From NCBI RefSeq assembly GCF_012273895.1, contig NC_052104.1, positions 7,564,001 to 7,628,000 of the forward strand: 64,000 nt of DNA. Reading direction: 5' to 3'. A model generated the notes under the pieces. The model saw only the letters and a list, made by a program, of their open reading frames with translations. It searched no databases and had not been told where the DNA came from. Positions 56,877-64,000 of the stretch are shown piece by piece (the stretch's first letter is position 1; every line of letters begins with the position of its first letter). Source of the stretch: Zerene cesonia (taxonomy: Eukaryota; Arthropoda; Insecta; Lepidoptera; Pieridae). The position numbers and the translations under genes were made by a program.

Positions 56877-57633
56877 CTAGAAGTGAAGACGATTGTACTA
56901 TTTGTGAAGTTTTATAAATTTGACACGTACAATTAATGGACGGATGATTTTCATTCCTGGATACACACTGTTTTATGATCAAAGATGATTGGTGACACAT
57001 GAAAACCCAATTCTTCACTAAATTTAAGAAAATCCATATTAAAACGAATTTGGTAAATTAGTGTTCCATGTTAGTTTTTCATGAATGTAATTGAATTATT
57101 CAAAGTAACTTTAAGGTAGAAGATATTTCATGTATTATATAAATGTGATGTCCAATGAGGACATTACAGTTTGCACTTCATAGAACATGCCATTTGAATG
57201 ATTAGAAATTGTTCATTCTAGGTTTTTTAAAATATCATTACAAAAATTAGAAGTCAATTACGGGTTTATTAAATAAAGTTTTTTTTAATTGTCTTGAAGA
57301 GAGAGAATACAAGAACATTGATGACAACGTGAGAGAAAAATAGAACAAAAATCTCATTTAATTTAAAACTCACAAACAAATCAAGTCTTGCGCATCAATT
57401 TTTGTATATAATTCAATACTATACTATACTTTATTTATATGATACACATTATAAGCAACTGCATTAATCAATACAATATCAATTAATCTTCATTTAGATA
57501 CTAACGAAAGAAATAAATTTGAATATAGGTTAAAGTTTACTTCATTGAGTTCTGCGCTTGCAACTACATGCATAACAACACAAATGTTTAGAAAAACACA
57601 ATTAGATAAAACTATCAATGCTCACATGCTCCT
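56877..57633. other. Spacer, A+T-rich
   Basis: No element recognised. Confidence 0.4.
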
Positions 57634-57875
57634 TCAATTGACGACGATAATTCTATCGCCCCTCAAAATAACATTTGGTGGATCGTGGTTGTGCACTAGA
57701 TTCATTTTAGTCATCTCCTGATCTTGGGTAACGTGAATGTATGCCCCACATTTCTTGGAGACGATCTTCGAGCACGCATATCGTATGCCTTTATTACGAA
57801 CGTGTCCGTTCTTGCTGTACGTGTAACCTTCGTATAACAATATGAGTTTGTCGTTGGTGTTTTTGAAGAAGCGAG
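57634..57875 (-). CDS. mod(mdg4): FLYWCH terminal exon, SKNG block
   Basis: The acceptor gtttattttag precedes 57875; ct completes the codon and 79 residues follow to tga. The finger has R-Y-A-C34-S-K-I-V-S-K-K-C42-G-A-Y-I-H-V-T and H61-N-H63-D-P-P. L-L-Y-E-G-Y-T-Y-S-K-N-G-H-V-R-N-K-G is shared with the next three exons upstream. Tail R-I-I-V-V-N. Confidence 0.94.
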
Positions 57876-58272
57876 CTAAAATAAACAATATTCATAATAA
57901 GTACAATAGGAAGCACCAAACGGCTATGACAGGACTAGCAAAGGAGCACGAAGGTCACGAAACGATAAGAGGTAAACAGAACCACGAAATATCACAGCCG
58001 ATATTTCGCATATCAATAATGTGATAAAAACTACGTGGTACAAACAATAATTGGTGCAAAATTTATTTATTCAAACCTTTGTTGCCAGAACTGGTGAAAA
58101 TCATGTAATTATCTTGTACGTAATGTAATGTTGTATAAATATTGCAATATGAACGAAACATGAAATAAAAAGAAAAACTTATATGCCAAATTTCAACTAC
58201 TCATCCTCCTGTGAGATAGAGAATACAAGAATCGTTAGGAAAATTACAATATGTTTTAAAGTTTGTGTGTGC
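57876..58272. other. Short spacer
   Basis: A+T-rich; no element recognised. Confidence 0.4.
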
Positions 58273-58514
58273 CTAATAAGAGTAAATTAAATCATTCTTC
58301 AATATATATTTGGGCGGATCGTGATTATGCACCTCATTCACTTTAGATATGACTTGGTCTTTTGTAATATGTATGTAAGCACCGCATCGAATCTTCGAGA
58401 ACAATTTGGCGCACACGTATCTGGCTCCGTTGTCTCGCAAACGCCCGTTCCTGCCATATGTGTAACCATTATAGAGTATTATCGTCGCTCCATTGGCCTT
58501 TCTTACGAACCGCG
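58273..58514 (-). CDS. mod(mdg4): FLYWCH terminal exon, SKNG block, no in-frame ATG start
   Basis: The acceptor gacttgcag precedes 58514; cg completes the codon and 79 residues follow to tag at 58273-58275. It can be expressed only by splicing. The finger has R-Y-V-C34-A-K-L-F-S-K-I-R-C43-G-A-Y-I-H-I-T-K-D and H62-N-H64-D-P-P. I-I-L-Y-N-G-Y-T-Y-G-R-N-G-R-L-R-D-N-G follows the block pattern. Confidence 0.93.
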
Positions 58515-59544
58515 CTGCAAGTCAAATTCCTGTTACTTTACAATAATACTATATAAAAAATGATTCAAATTCTTTGAATTCCATAACATAAAATAAAAAT
58601 AATTGAATTAGGAATGCTAAAATTATATTCTCGTCCTTTTTTAATATTGCGTGAGGGACCAGGATACTATTATGTATGATATGTTAATTGTAAAAAATTA
58701 ATATTATTATAACTTCATATGTATTTTCAATATTCTCCACATGATACACAGCAAAACAATTCTTTTTCTACAGTTAAAAAAAATCAATTCTTCAGTTTTT
58801 TTACATAACTGATACAAAACATAAAATTCTTTTTCACTATCCCTTTGTCTTGATCCCTACCTTGCAAAGGTTAACACGGTATATTTTAAAAAATCAAGCA
58901 TTAAATAACAGCATAAGCATTTGATGATATAATTTATTGACTCGGGTCATTAATAAAGACTAAACATAGTAACAATGAAAATATTTACAATCAATTTTAT
59001 GTTCATTAAAATAATATCATTTAAAATTCCTTTGTTTGTACCAATCTATCACTTTCTTTAATCTTTATTTATTTATTTATTCTTCATTGTATACACAAGC
59101 AACACAAAATATATCATAATAATTGTGACAAGGGATTTTGTATACAATTGGCGGCCTTATTGGCTATAAACCATTTCTTCCAGGCAACCGACGGGTAAAG
59201 GATAAATACACAATATAATCGAAAGTGTGGTCAAAATTGTCCTATATAATCAATAGATGTATACAAATACATAGACAAATACTTATTATATAAATAGAAT
59301 AACAATAAACATATAGTATTTACTTGTGTTTGATTTTACGCGTGTATTATACATTTAGAAATTAAAAACTTTTTAACGGATTTTAAACGCGATTTATTCT
59401 CTCCCCGTCTCCCCGTGACCACGCTCGCTGTAAAGTGTTCGAAACGTTGGGTTAATAACATAATGAATAAATCGCGTTCAAAATCCGTTAAAAAGTTTTT
59501 AATTTCTAAATAAACATATACTTAAAACATTTAAAGTAAAGTTT
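58515..59544. other. Spacer with LINE-tail scrap and foldback element
   Basis: Holds tttatttatttatttattc and 'cggccttattggctataaac' (59060-59190), also found near 26530, and the foldback insertion at 59316-59508. Confidence 0.5.
59316..59508. mobile_element. Foldback element with 12-bp target duplication, copy 2
   Basis: Arms of about 42 bases begin at 59353 and end at 59510, with a central part containing cgctgtaaagtgttcgaaac in the opposite orientation to copy 1. The direct repeat aataaacatata at 59304-59315 and 59509-59520 brackets the element as a 12-base target-site duplication. Confidence 0.8.
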
Positions 59545-59780
59545 CTACAGAACTATATATTTCCCAGAGATCACATACTTAGGGGGATGGTGGTTGTGTT
59601 GAAGGAACGTCTTTGTGATAATCTGGTCCTTATCGACATGCACATACGCTTTACATTGCTTTGAGTGGATCTGTGAGCAGGCGTATCGGAAGCCACGGTT
59701 TCTCACTCTACCGTTCTTGCTGAACATGTAACCATTGTATAATAAGATGACGGTGCCATTATGTTTCTGAAGAAATCGGC
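59545..59780 (-). CDS. mod(mdg4): FLYWCH terminal exon, SKNG block
   Basis: The acceptor tttcattctag precedes 59780; gc completes the codon and 77 residues follow. The finger has R-Y-A-C34-S-Q-I-H-S-K-Q-C42-K-A-Y-V-H-V-D-K-D and H61-N-H63-H-P-P. The tail S-G-K-Y-I-V-L retains the G-x-Y motif. Very close to the 57634 and 60791 exons. Confidence 0.94.
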
Positions 59781-60790
59781 CTAGAATGAAACAAAATATG
59801 ATTGGATGATTTTATTGATCAAACACATAATCTGCTCTTCATAAATTCAAAGAAAAACGTTATTAATGGTTTTGGAAACCAACCTTTATTTGCGTAATCG
59901 TATACACACACACAAGGATCAAAAGACTTCTACCACAATCACACTTAATATCGGAGCATTAAGCTATTGTCATTTTTCGATAATCTAACTAACATGCGCG
60001 CAAAATAATACAAACAAACTGCCATTGTAACGCAAATAAAGCGCTAATGTTGAAATTTTTTAGAACATAAAAAAATTACCATTAGATTTATTTCCTGTTG
60101 AAATTCTAGTAAATATATCCTTAGTTACCTACACTTAAATACATATTTCGCATTAATTGGGAAAACTATCTTTTCAATTCTTAAATATAGTAATCTAAAG
60201 ATTAAAAATGTGTGCATGATTTCTTCAATGAAATTTCAAGCAGTTTGTCATTTTTTATCTTACTTTATGCATTGTATACACATTACAAAATAGATAATTA
60301 CACACTGTTAATTATAAAGTGACCTACCATTTATCAGAACACGAACCCAAATGACAAAATTGCCGTAAAAACCATCCCTTTTTTATTACCTATCTATTAT
60401 AAAGCCTAATTAGCACACTCAGGGATCACGTCCGTATCCAACAGAGAGGTTGTAGTGTAGTGGTTAAGCAGTTAATGAGATTAACTTGTCCAAACTCTTA
60501 TGTCTTAGCGGGCAACTGGGTTGGTGGTTCGCTTAATGGTAAGCTATCACCACCGCCTATGAACATTCGCAGAGGTTGTGCCTATGCGAATGAGCTTCCC
60601 GCTTTAAAGGTGTAAGGAATAAGAAAAGGATTAGGAAAATAATACGGGCCCCCACTTACCAAACGCAAACACAGTATGCTACTATTTCACACCGACCGCC
60701 TGTGGTGTTTGTTCTCCCCCGGTGCAAAATGGCCCAATTCGTGCCAAAGATTGCTCGACTCCCACATTAAAATATCATAAACCATCTATC
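59781..60790. other. Spacer with SINE-like copy
   Basis: SINE-like copy at 60500-60765, preceded by a tRNA-A-box-like gttgtagtgtagtggttaag (60449-60468). Otherwise A+T-rich. Confidence 0.5.
60500..60765 (-). repeat. SINE-like element
   Basis: Reads 'gtcttagcgggcaactgggt' to '...ccggtgcaaaatggcccaat'. It is the most diverged of the full-length-type copies (compare 51108-51457). Confidence 0.65.
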
Positions 60791-61059
60791 CTAAGTTTTA
60801 ATCGGTGCCATATGAAAACATTTGCCAAAATATATAATCCCATCGGTAATCACATAATTTGGGGGATCATGGTTATGTTCCAGGAACAATTTGGAGATAG
60901 TCAAATCTTTAGTAACGTGCACGTATGCTTTGCATTTCATTGTGAAAAGTTTCGAGCACGCGTACCGTGTCCCTTGATTCCTCAAATTCCCATTTTTGCT
61001 GTAGGTAAATCCGCCATAGATCATAACCACCGCACCACTAACCTTCTTGACAAATCGGG
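60791..61059 (-). CDS. mod(mdg4): FLYWCH terminal exon, SKNG block
   Basis: The acceptor ttcacttatag precedes 61059; cc completes the codon and 88 residues follow. The finger has R-Y-A-C34-S-K-L-F-T-M-K-C42-K-A-Y-V-H-V-T-K-D and H61-N-H63-D-P-P. The tail runs longer than in siblings (Y-F-G-K-C-F-H-M-A-P-I-K-T) and ends 25 bases from the adjacent SINE, so the last residues may have been altered by that insertion. Confidence 0.92.
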
Positions 61060-61351
61060 CTATAAGTGAAATGTTACGTATTAAGAAGTTTCAAATGTAA
61101 ATACGATTTCGACACTTATACGATAAATTCATCTTAATTAAAAACATACTAGAAAATTGAAAAAATGGAATGGTGGAATTGAAACCTTCGTTCTGCAAAG
61201 CCACTAAATAACGAATTTATTATACTCGTATATTTAGTGTACAAAAGAACCTTAAGACAAATAAAATCAAGTACCCATATGTTTATTTTTTTTTTTTAAT
61301 TTCACACTAAAAAAGAACTGCATTCAAAAATCGACTCTTCACACTGATATC

Positions 61352-61593
61352 TTACGTACGCATGTAATATCCATTATAGGTTTTGGTCAACTTGCAGGGG
61401 AGGTGGTTATGGTCTCCATTTACGAGCAGTATAATGTTATCGGAGGACACGTGCATGTATGCCTTACAGCGCTTGCTGCAGGAGCTAGAGCAGGTGTACC
61501 TCGACCCGTTGTTGCGGATGGGGCCGCTTTTAAAAAACGTATGTCTTTTGAAGAGTAATACAGTTGAGCCAGTAGTCAGTGTAATGAAGGAGG
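61352..61593 (-). CDS. mod(mdg4): FLYWCH terminal exon, G-x-YIR block, no ATG start
   Basis: The acceptor atccattgcag precedes 61593; cc completes the codon and 79 residues follow to taa at 61352-61354. The finger has R-Y-T-C34-S-S-S-C-S-K-R-C42-K-A-Y-M-H-V-S-S and H61-N-H63-L-P-C. Tail N-G-Y-Y-M-R-T. The H-N-H-x-P-C-x-L and basic final residue mark the last block, shared with 62184, 63156 and 63779. Confidence 0.93.
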
Positions 61594-62183
61594 CTGCAAT
61601 GGATAACGATGTTCAATTTACGTATTCAACTTTATGAAGTAGTAACTGCGCTCCGCGGTTTCACCCGCGTAAGTCCGTATCCCGTAGGAATATCGGGATA
61701 AAAAGTTGCCTATATGTTATTCCAGTTGTCCAGCTGTCTACGTACCAAATTTCATTGCAATCGGTTAAGTAGTTTTTGCGTGAAAGAGCACACACACACA
61801 CACACATAATTTCGCGTTTATAATATTAATTAAGTAGGATATTAGGATAGGATAGGATAGGATTACCAAACTTTTACGGTTCATATATGATGTAAGTACA
61901 TAGGTAATAAAAAATGCAAAAATAGAAAACATTGACTATATATTAAGTACCCGCAAAATGGTGAGTATACAACAACGAGAATATATAAAAAAATAAAGAA
62001 AAAACTTGATGCACCGCTTATGTCGTCACGACATGCCGAATTAATTTTTACTTTATTTTTAAAGCGTCTCGTCGTCAGTCTTATGAACATTCATCCCACA
62101 ATTTAAACCGTGCCTCTCGTTCACCGTACGGAACACACCATTTCACGCCGGTTTTCTGTGGGGGTACTTCCCCTAAATCTTCC
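61594..62183. other. Spacer filled largely by a Helitron-like fragment
   Basis: Helitron-like copy at 61640-61845, a short (ggata)n tract at 61848-61863, and a SINE end at 62110-62175 (acgccggttttctgtggggg). Confidence 0.55.
61640..61863 (+). repeat. Helitron/LEP1-like fragment with ggata tract
   Basis: Nearly identical to 42585-42796 (gcggtttcacccgcgtaagt; ccagttgtccagctgtctac), with an (AC)n run at 61793-61806 and ggata repeats at its right end. Confidence 0.6.
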
Positions 62184-62422
62184 TCAAGCTCGAATATAAC
62201 ATCCATTGGGAGTCTGATATAGCTTGCAGGGTGCGTGGTTATGATCTTCCTTCACGCGAGTTATGGTGTTGTCCACTACGTGCACCATTGCCTTGCATTG
62301 TCTTCGCCTCCTTGACGAACAGGCGTATCTCCACGCACCGTCCTTTGCATAGTTGCTTCTCGAGAAAGTGTATTCATTGTACAACAATAATTTTGTGCCA
62401 GATGCCATTTTGATAAAAACAG
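62184..62422 (-). CDS. mod(mdg4): FLYWCH terminal exon, G-x-YIR block
   Basis: The acceptor aaaaattacag precedes 62422; ct completes the codon and 78 residues follow to tga. The finger has R-Y-A-C34-S-S-R-R-R-R-Q-C42-K-A-M-V-H-V and H60-N-H62-A-P-C. Four consecutive Arg between the cysteines are unusual. Tail N-G-C-Y-I-R-A, as in the window-edge exon. Confidence 0.94.
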
Positions 62423-63155
62423 CTGTAATTTTTTATTGTAGTTAATATTGTTTGTTGAGTTTTTTATGAGAATTACATTCGTTAAGAAATAATTTGAACC
62501 ATTTTCAAAATATATTTTGTTTCATTATATATACCTACTGTATAGTAATCGTTTTGGTCGTGGTTTATTTTGGAAAATTATTCAAAGTTAATTAATGCTT
62601 TATCTCTTATGGTATATTAAGACATAGACATTTATTTGACACCAAAACAGGAATACAGTAAGTAGGAGATCAAACAATTTAGTAATATACAAATTTAAGT
62701 AATGATGCGAAAGTGGTTCCCACATCAGTATAAGTTACAGAGAGAATCTGTAAAACCAGTTTTCAGCGAACACCGTTATAGTACGACTTGCGGCTTAAAT
62801 AACAGTATGATTCCCAGTCAATGATCCATTATATAATATATATTATAAATACATAATGATATAAATAAATACGTAAACCTAAATACGTATTTTTTAAACA
62901 TTAAGGGCACTACGCACGGGTGTCACGGGCATAAATTTTGGATTCTTATTGACACCTCCTTCCTTACCCTAGTGACACCTACATCGCATAAGGCGCTGGC
63001 TTTACAGCTGAGCGAATTGGGCTACAACCACGCGCAAACAAACAAATCTTTCCTCTTAAAATATATATTAGGTTAACATTTATGTTTCAAAAGTAATACA
63101 CATGTGTGTTACAGAAAGATAGATTTATAATCGATTCGAGTAATAATCTTGTTTC
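62423..63155. other. Spacer, A+T-rich
   Basis: No element recognised; 62905-63040 is less A+T-rich but unassigned. Confidence 0.4.
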
Positions 63156-63409
63156 TAGTATTTACGAACGAATGTAGGTTCCGTCTGATATTTTGGTCAA
63201 TGTATGCGGATTATGGTTATGTTCGCTATTTACTTGTAAAATTTTGTTTTCAAAAGACACGATTAAATAGGCCTGGCAGTCTTTACTGATGTAGCAGGAG
63301 CAAGTGTATCTATGACTTCTGTTACGTTGATTTGAGTATCTCTTCGAGAAAGTGTGTCCTTCGTGCAGAAGTAAAATTGTTCCAGATCTTAGTTGAATAA
63401 ATACAGGCT
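63156..63409 (-). CDS. mod(mdg4): FLYWCH terminal exon with frame-altered tail
   Basis: The acceptor tgttttgcag precedes 63409; ag completes the codon and 83 residues follow to tag at 63156-63158. The finger has R-Y-T-C36-S-C-Y-I-S-K-D-C44-Q-A-Y and H63-N-H65-N-P. Siblings end D/N-G-x-Y-I-R-x; here S-D-G-P-T-F-V-R-K-Y appears, and a one-base insertion after 'gacgg' would restore G-T-Y-I-R-S, so the tail has suffered a 1-base deletion or an assembly error. Confidence 0.88.
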
Positions 63410-63778
63410 CTGCAAAACATTGAATGAATACATTAATTCATTAAAAACCATATAATATATAATATTATTCTTTCATACCAAAAAATTTAACAATAATTAC
63501 AGAATACGACTCACTAATTGTGCTTTAAATTATGGCCAAAACCGATCTCAGTTCGGAATAATATAGAGACCAAATAAAAAAAAATCACAACATTGTAAAT
63601 TGATCAAAATAATGGTTTCATATAGATTTCGTAGTTTATTTAAAAAACCCATAAAACATTCCACCCCACACGATATTCACAATTTAGTAAACAAAAGACC
63701 TAATCGTATATGCTCTTGCGTGGCAAAACTCAAAGGATCTCTTAGGGTCACAACTGTATACAGCTGTATACTGCGTCT
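63410..63778. other. Spacer, A+T-rich
   Basis: No element recognised. Confidence 0.4.
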
Positions 63779-64000
63779 TCACGCGCGTATATACATCCCA
63801 TTGGAAGTTCGGATCAGCTGACAAGGCTGGTGGTTGTGCTCATCGTGAGCTAACAGGATAGTGTTATAAGAAGACACGTGGAGATACGCCTTGCATCTCT
63901 TGGTCATTGAGCTGGAGCACCCATACCTCCAAGCGCCATCCCGAATCTGGCATCTCTTCGAAAATGTGTACTCATTATAGAGAAGTAACGTTGCACCGGA
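63779..64000 (-). CDS. mod(mdg4): FLYWCH terminal exon, G-x-YIR block, cut by window edge
   Basis: Open from the last base of the window to tga at 63781-63779 (73 residues seen). The acceptor lies beyond 64000; by comparison with 62184 only about five residues and the acceptor are missing. The finger has R-Y-G-C, R-C-K-A-Y-L-H-V-S-S and E-H-N-H-Q-P-C, tail N-G-M-Y-I-R-A. It shows that the array continues to the right. Confidence 0.92.
   Translation of the reverse strand, partial: SGATLLLYNEYTFSKRCQIRDGAWRYGCSSSMTKRCKAYLHVSSYNTILLAHDEHNHQPCQLIRTSNGMYIRA

Noticed and set aside
56877..57018. Upstream extension of the 56635 exon to an ATG at 57018
   Set aside because: It crosses a good array-phase acceptor at 56877-56878 and adds low-complexity residues unlike any sibling.
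121..64000. lola-type locus instead of mod(mdg4)
   Set aside because: lola also uses many BTB-linked 3' exons, but those carry C2H2 fingers; the dominant FLYWCH type here points to mod(mdg4).

Overview
The window looks like lepidopteran (moth or butterfly) genomic DNA. It is A+T-rich and carries repeats typical of that order: Helitron/LEP1-like fragments, LINE tails and a SINE-like family with a T-rich end. It also has tRNA-derived SINE remnants, microsatellites and a 1000-base N gap. I see no complete free-standing gene.

The main content is a very large array of alternative 3'-terminal coding exons. I count 41 with a complete FLYWCH zinc-finger signature (an aromatic-W/Y-x-C, then Cys, then H-x-H or H-x-C), 38 on the minus strand and 3 on the plus strand; one of them is cut by the window edge. 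There is also one highly diverged FLYWCH-like exon and one frameshifted, truncated pseudo-exon. Every terminal exon starts with an AG splice acceptor in the same phase (two bases complete the junction codon), runs on with no needed ATG, and ends in its own stop. This is the architecture of insect mod(mdg4), where a shared BTB-domain 5' part is joined to one of many 3' exons. Exons on both strands imply trans-splicing. The shared BTB exons are not in the window. Because most exons are on the minus strand and the array runs past base 64000, they probably lie beyond the right edge.

Layout: 0-4.5 kb has two plus-strand FLYWCH exons. 5.6-8.1 kb has a plus-strand chain of five exons encoding four BED-type zinc fingers that starts with the same splice phase. 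9.9 kb has a plus-strand basic exon. 12.6-14.1 kb has opposed minus, minus and plus exons. 15.5 kb has an acidic exon with SUMO-interaction-like motifs, and 17.3 kb a basic exon. 18-64 kb is a nearly continuous minus-strand array in blocks of similar paralogues: a WYC block (19-27 kb), RWRC block (28-30 kb), MHxHP block (31-32 kb), CTxxPxC block (33-40.5 kb), RYxCTxTSKCRS block (41.7-47 kb), SKNGxxRNxGxRYACS block (47.7-61 kb) and a G-x-YIR block (61-64 kb). This indicates growth by local tandem duplication.

Working together (inference from the mod(mdg4) family): the shared BTB part would give dimerisation and chromatin or insulator recruitment, and each 3' exon swaps the DNA- or protein-binding tail. 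The unusual tails (BED fingers, acidic/SIM, basic R-x-R-Y, featureless) suggest this locus offers more than FLYWCH choice. Assignment to mod(mdg4) rests on architecture and domain type; no homology search was possible.
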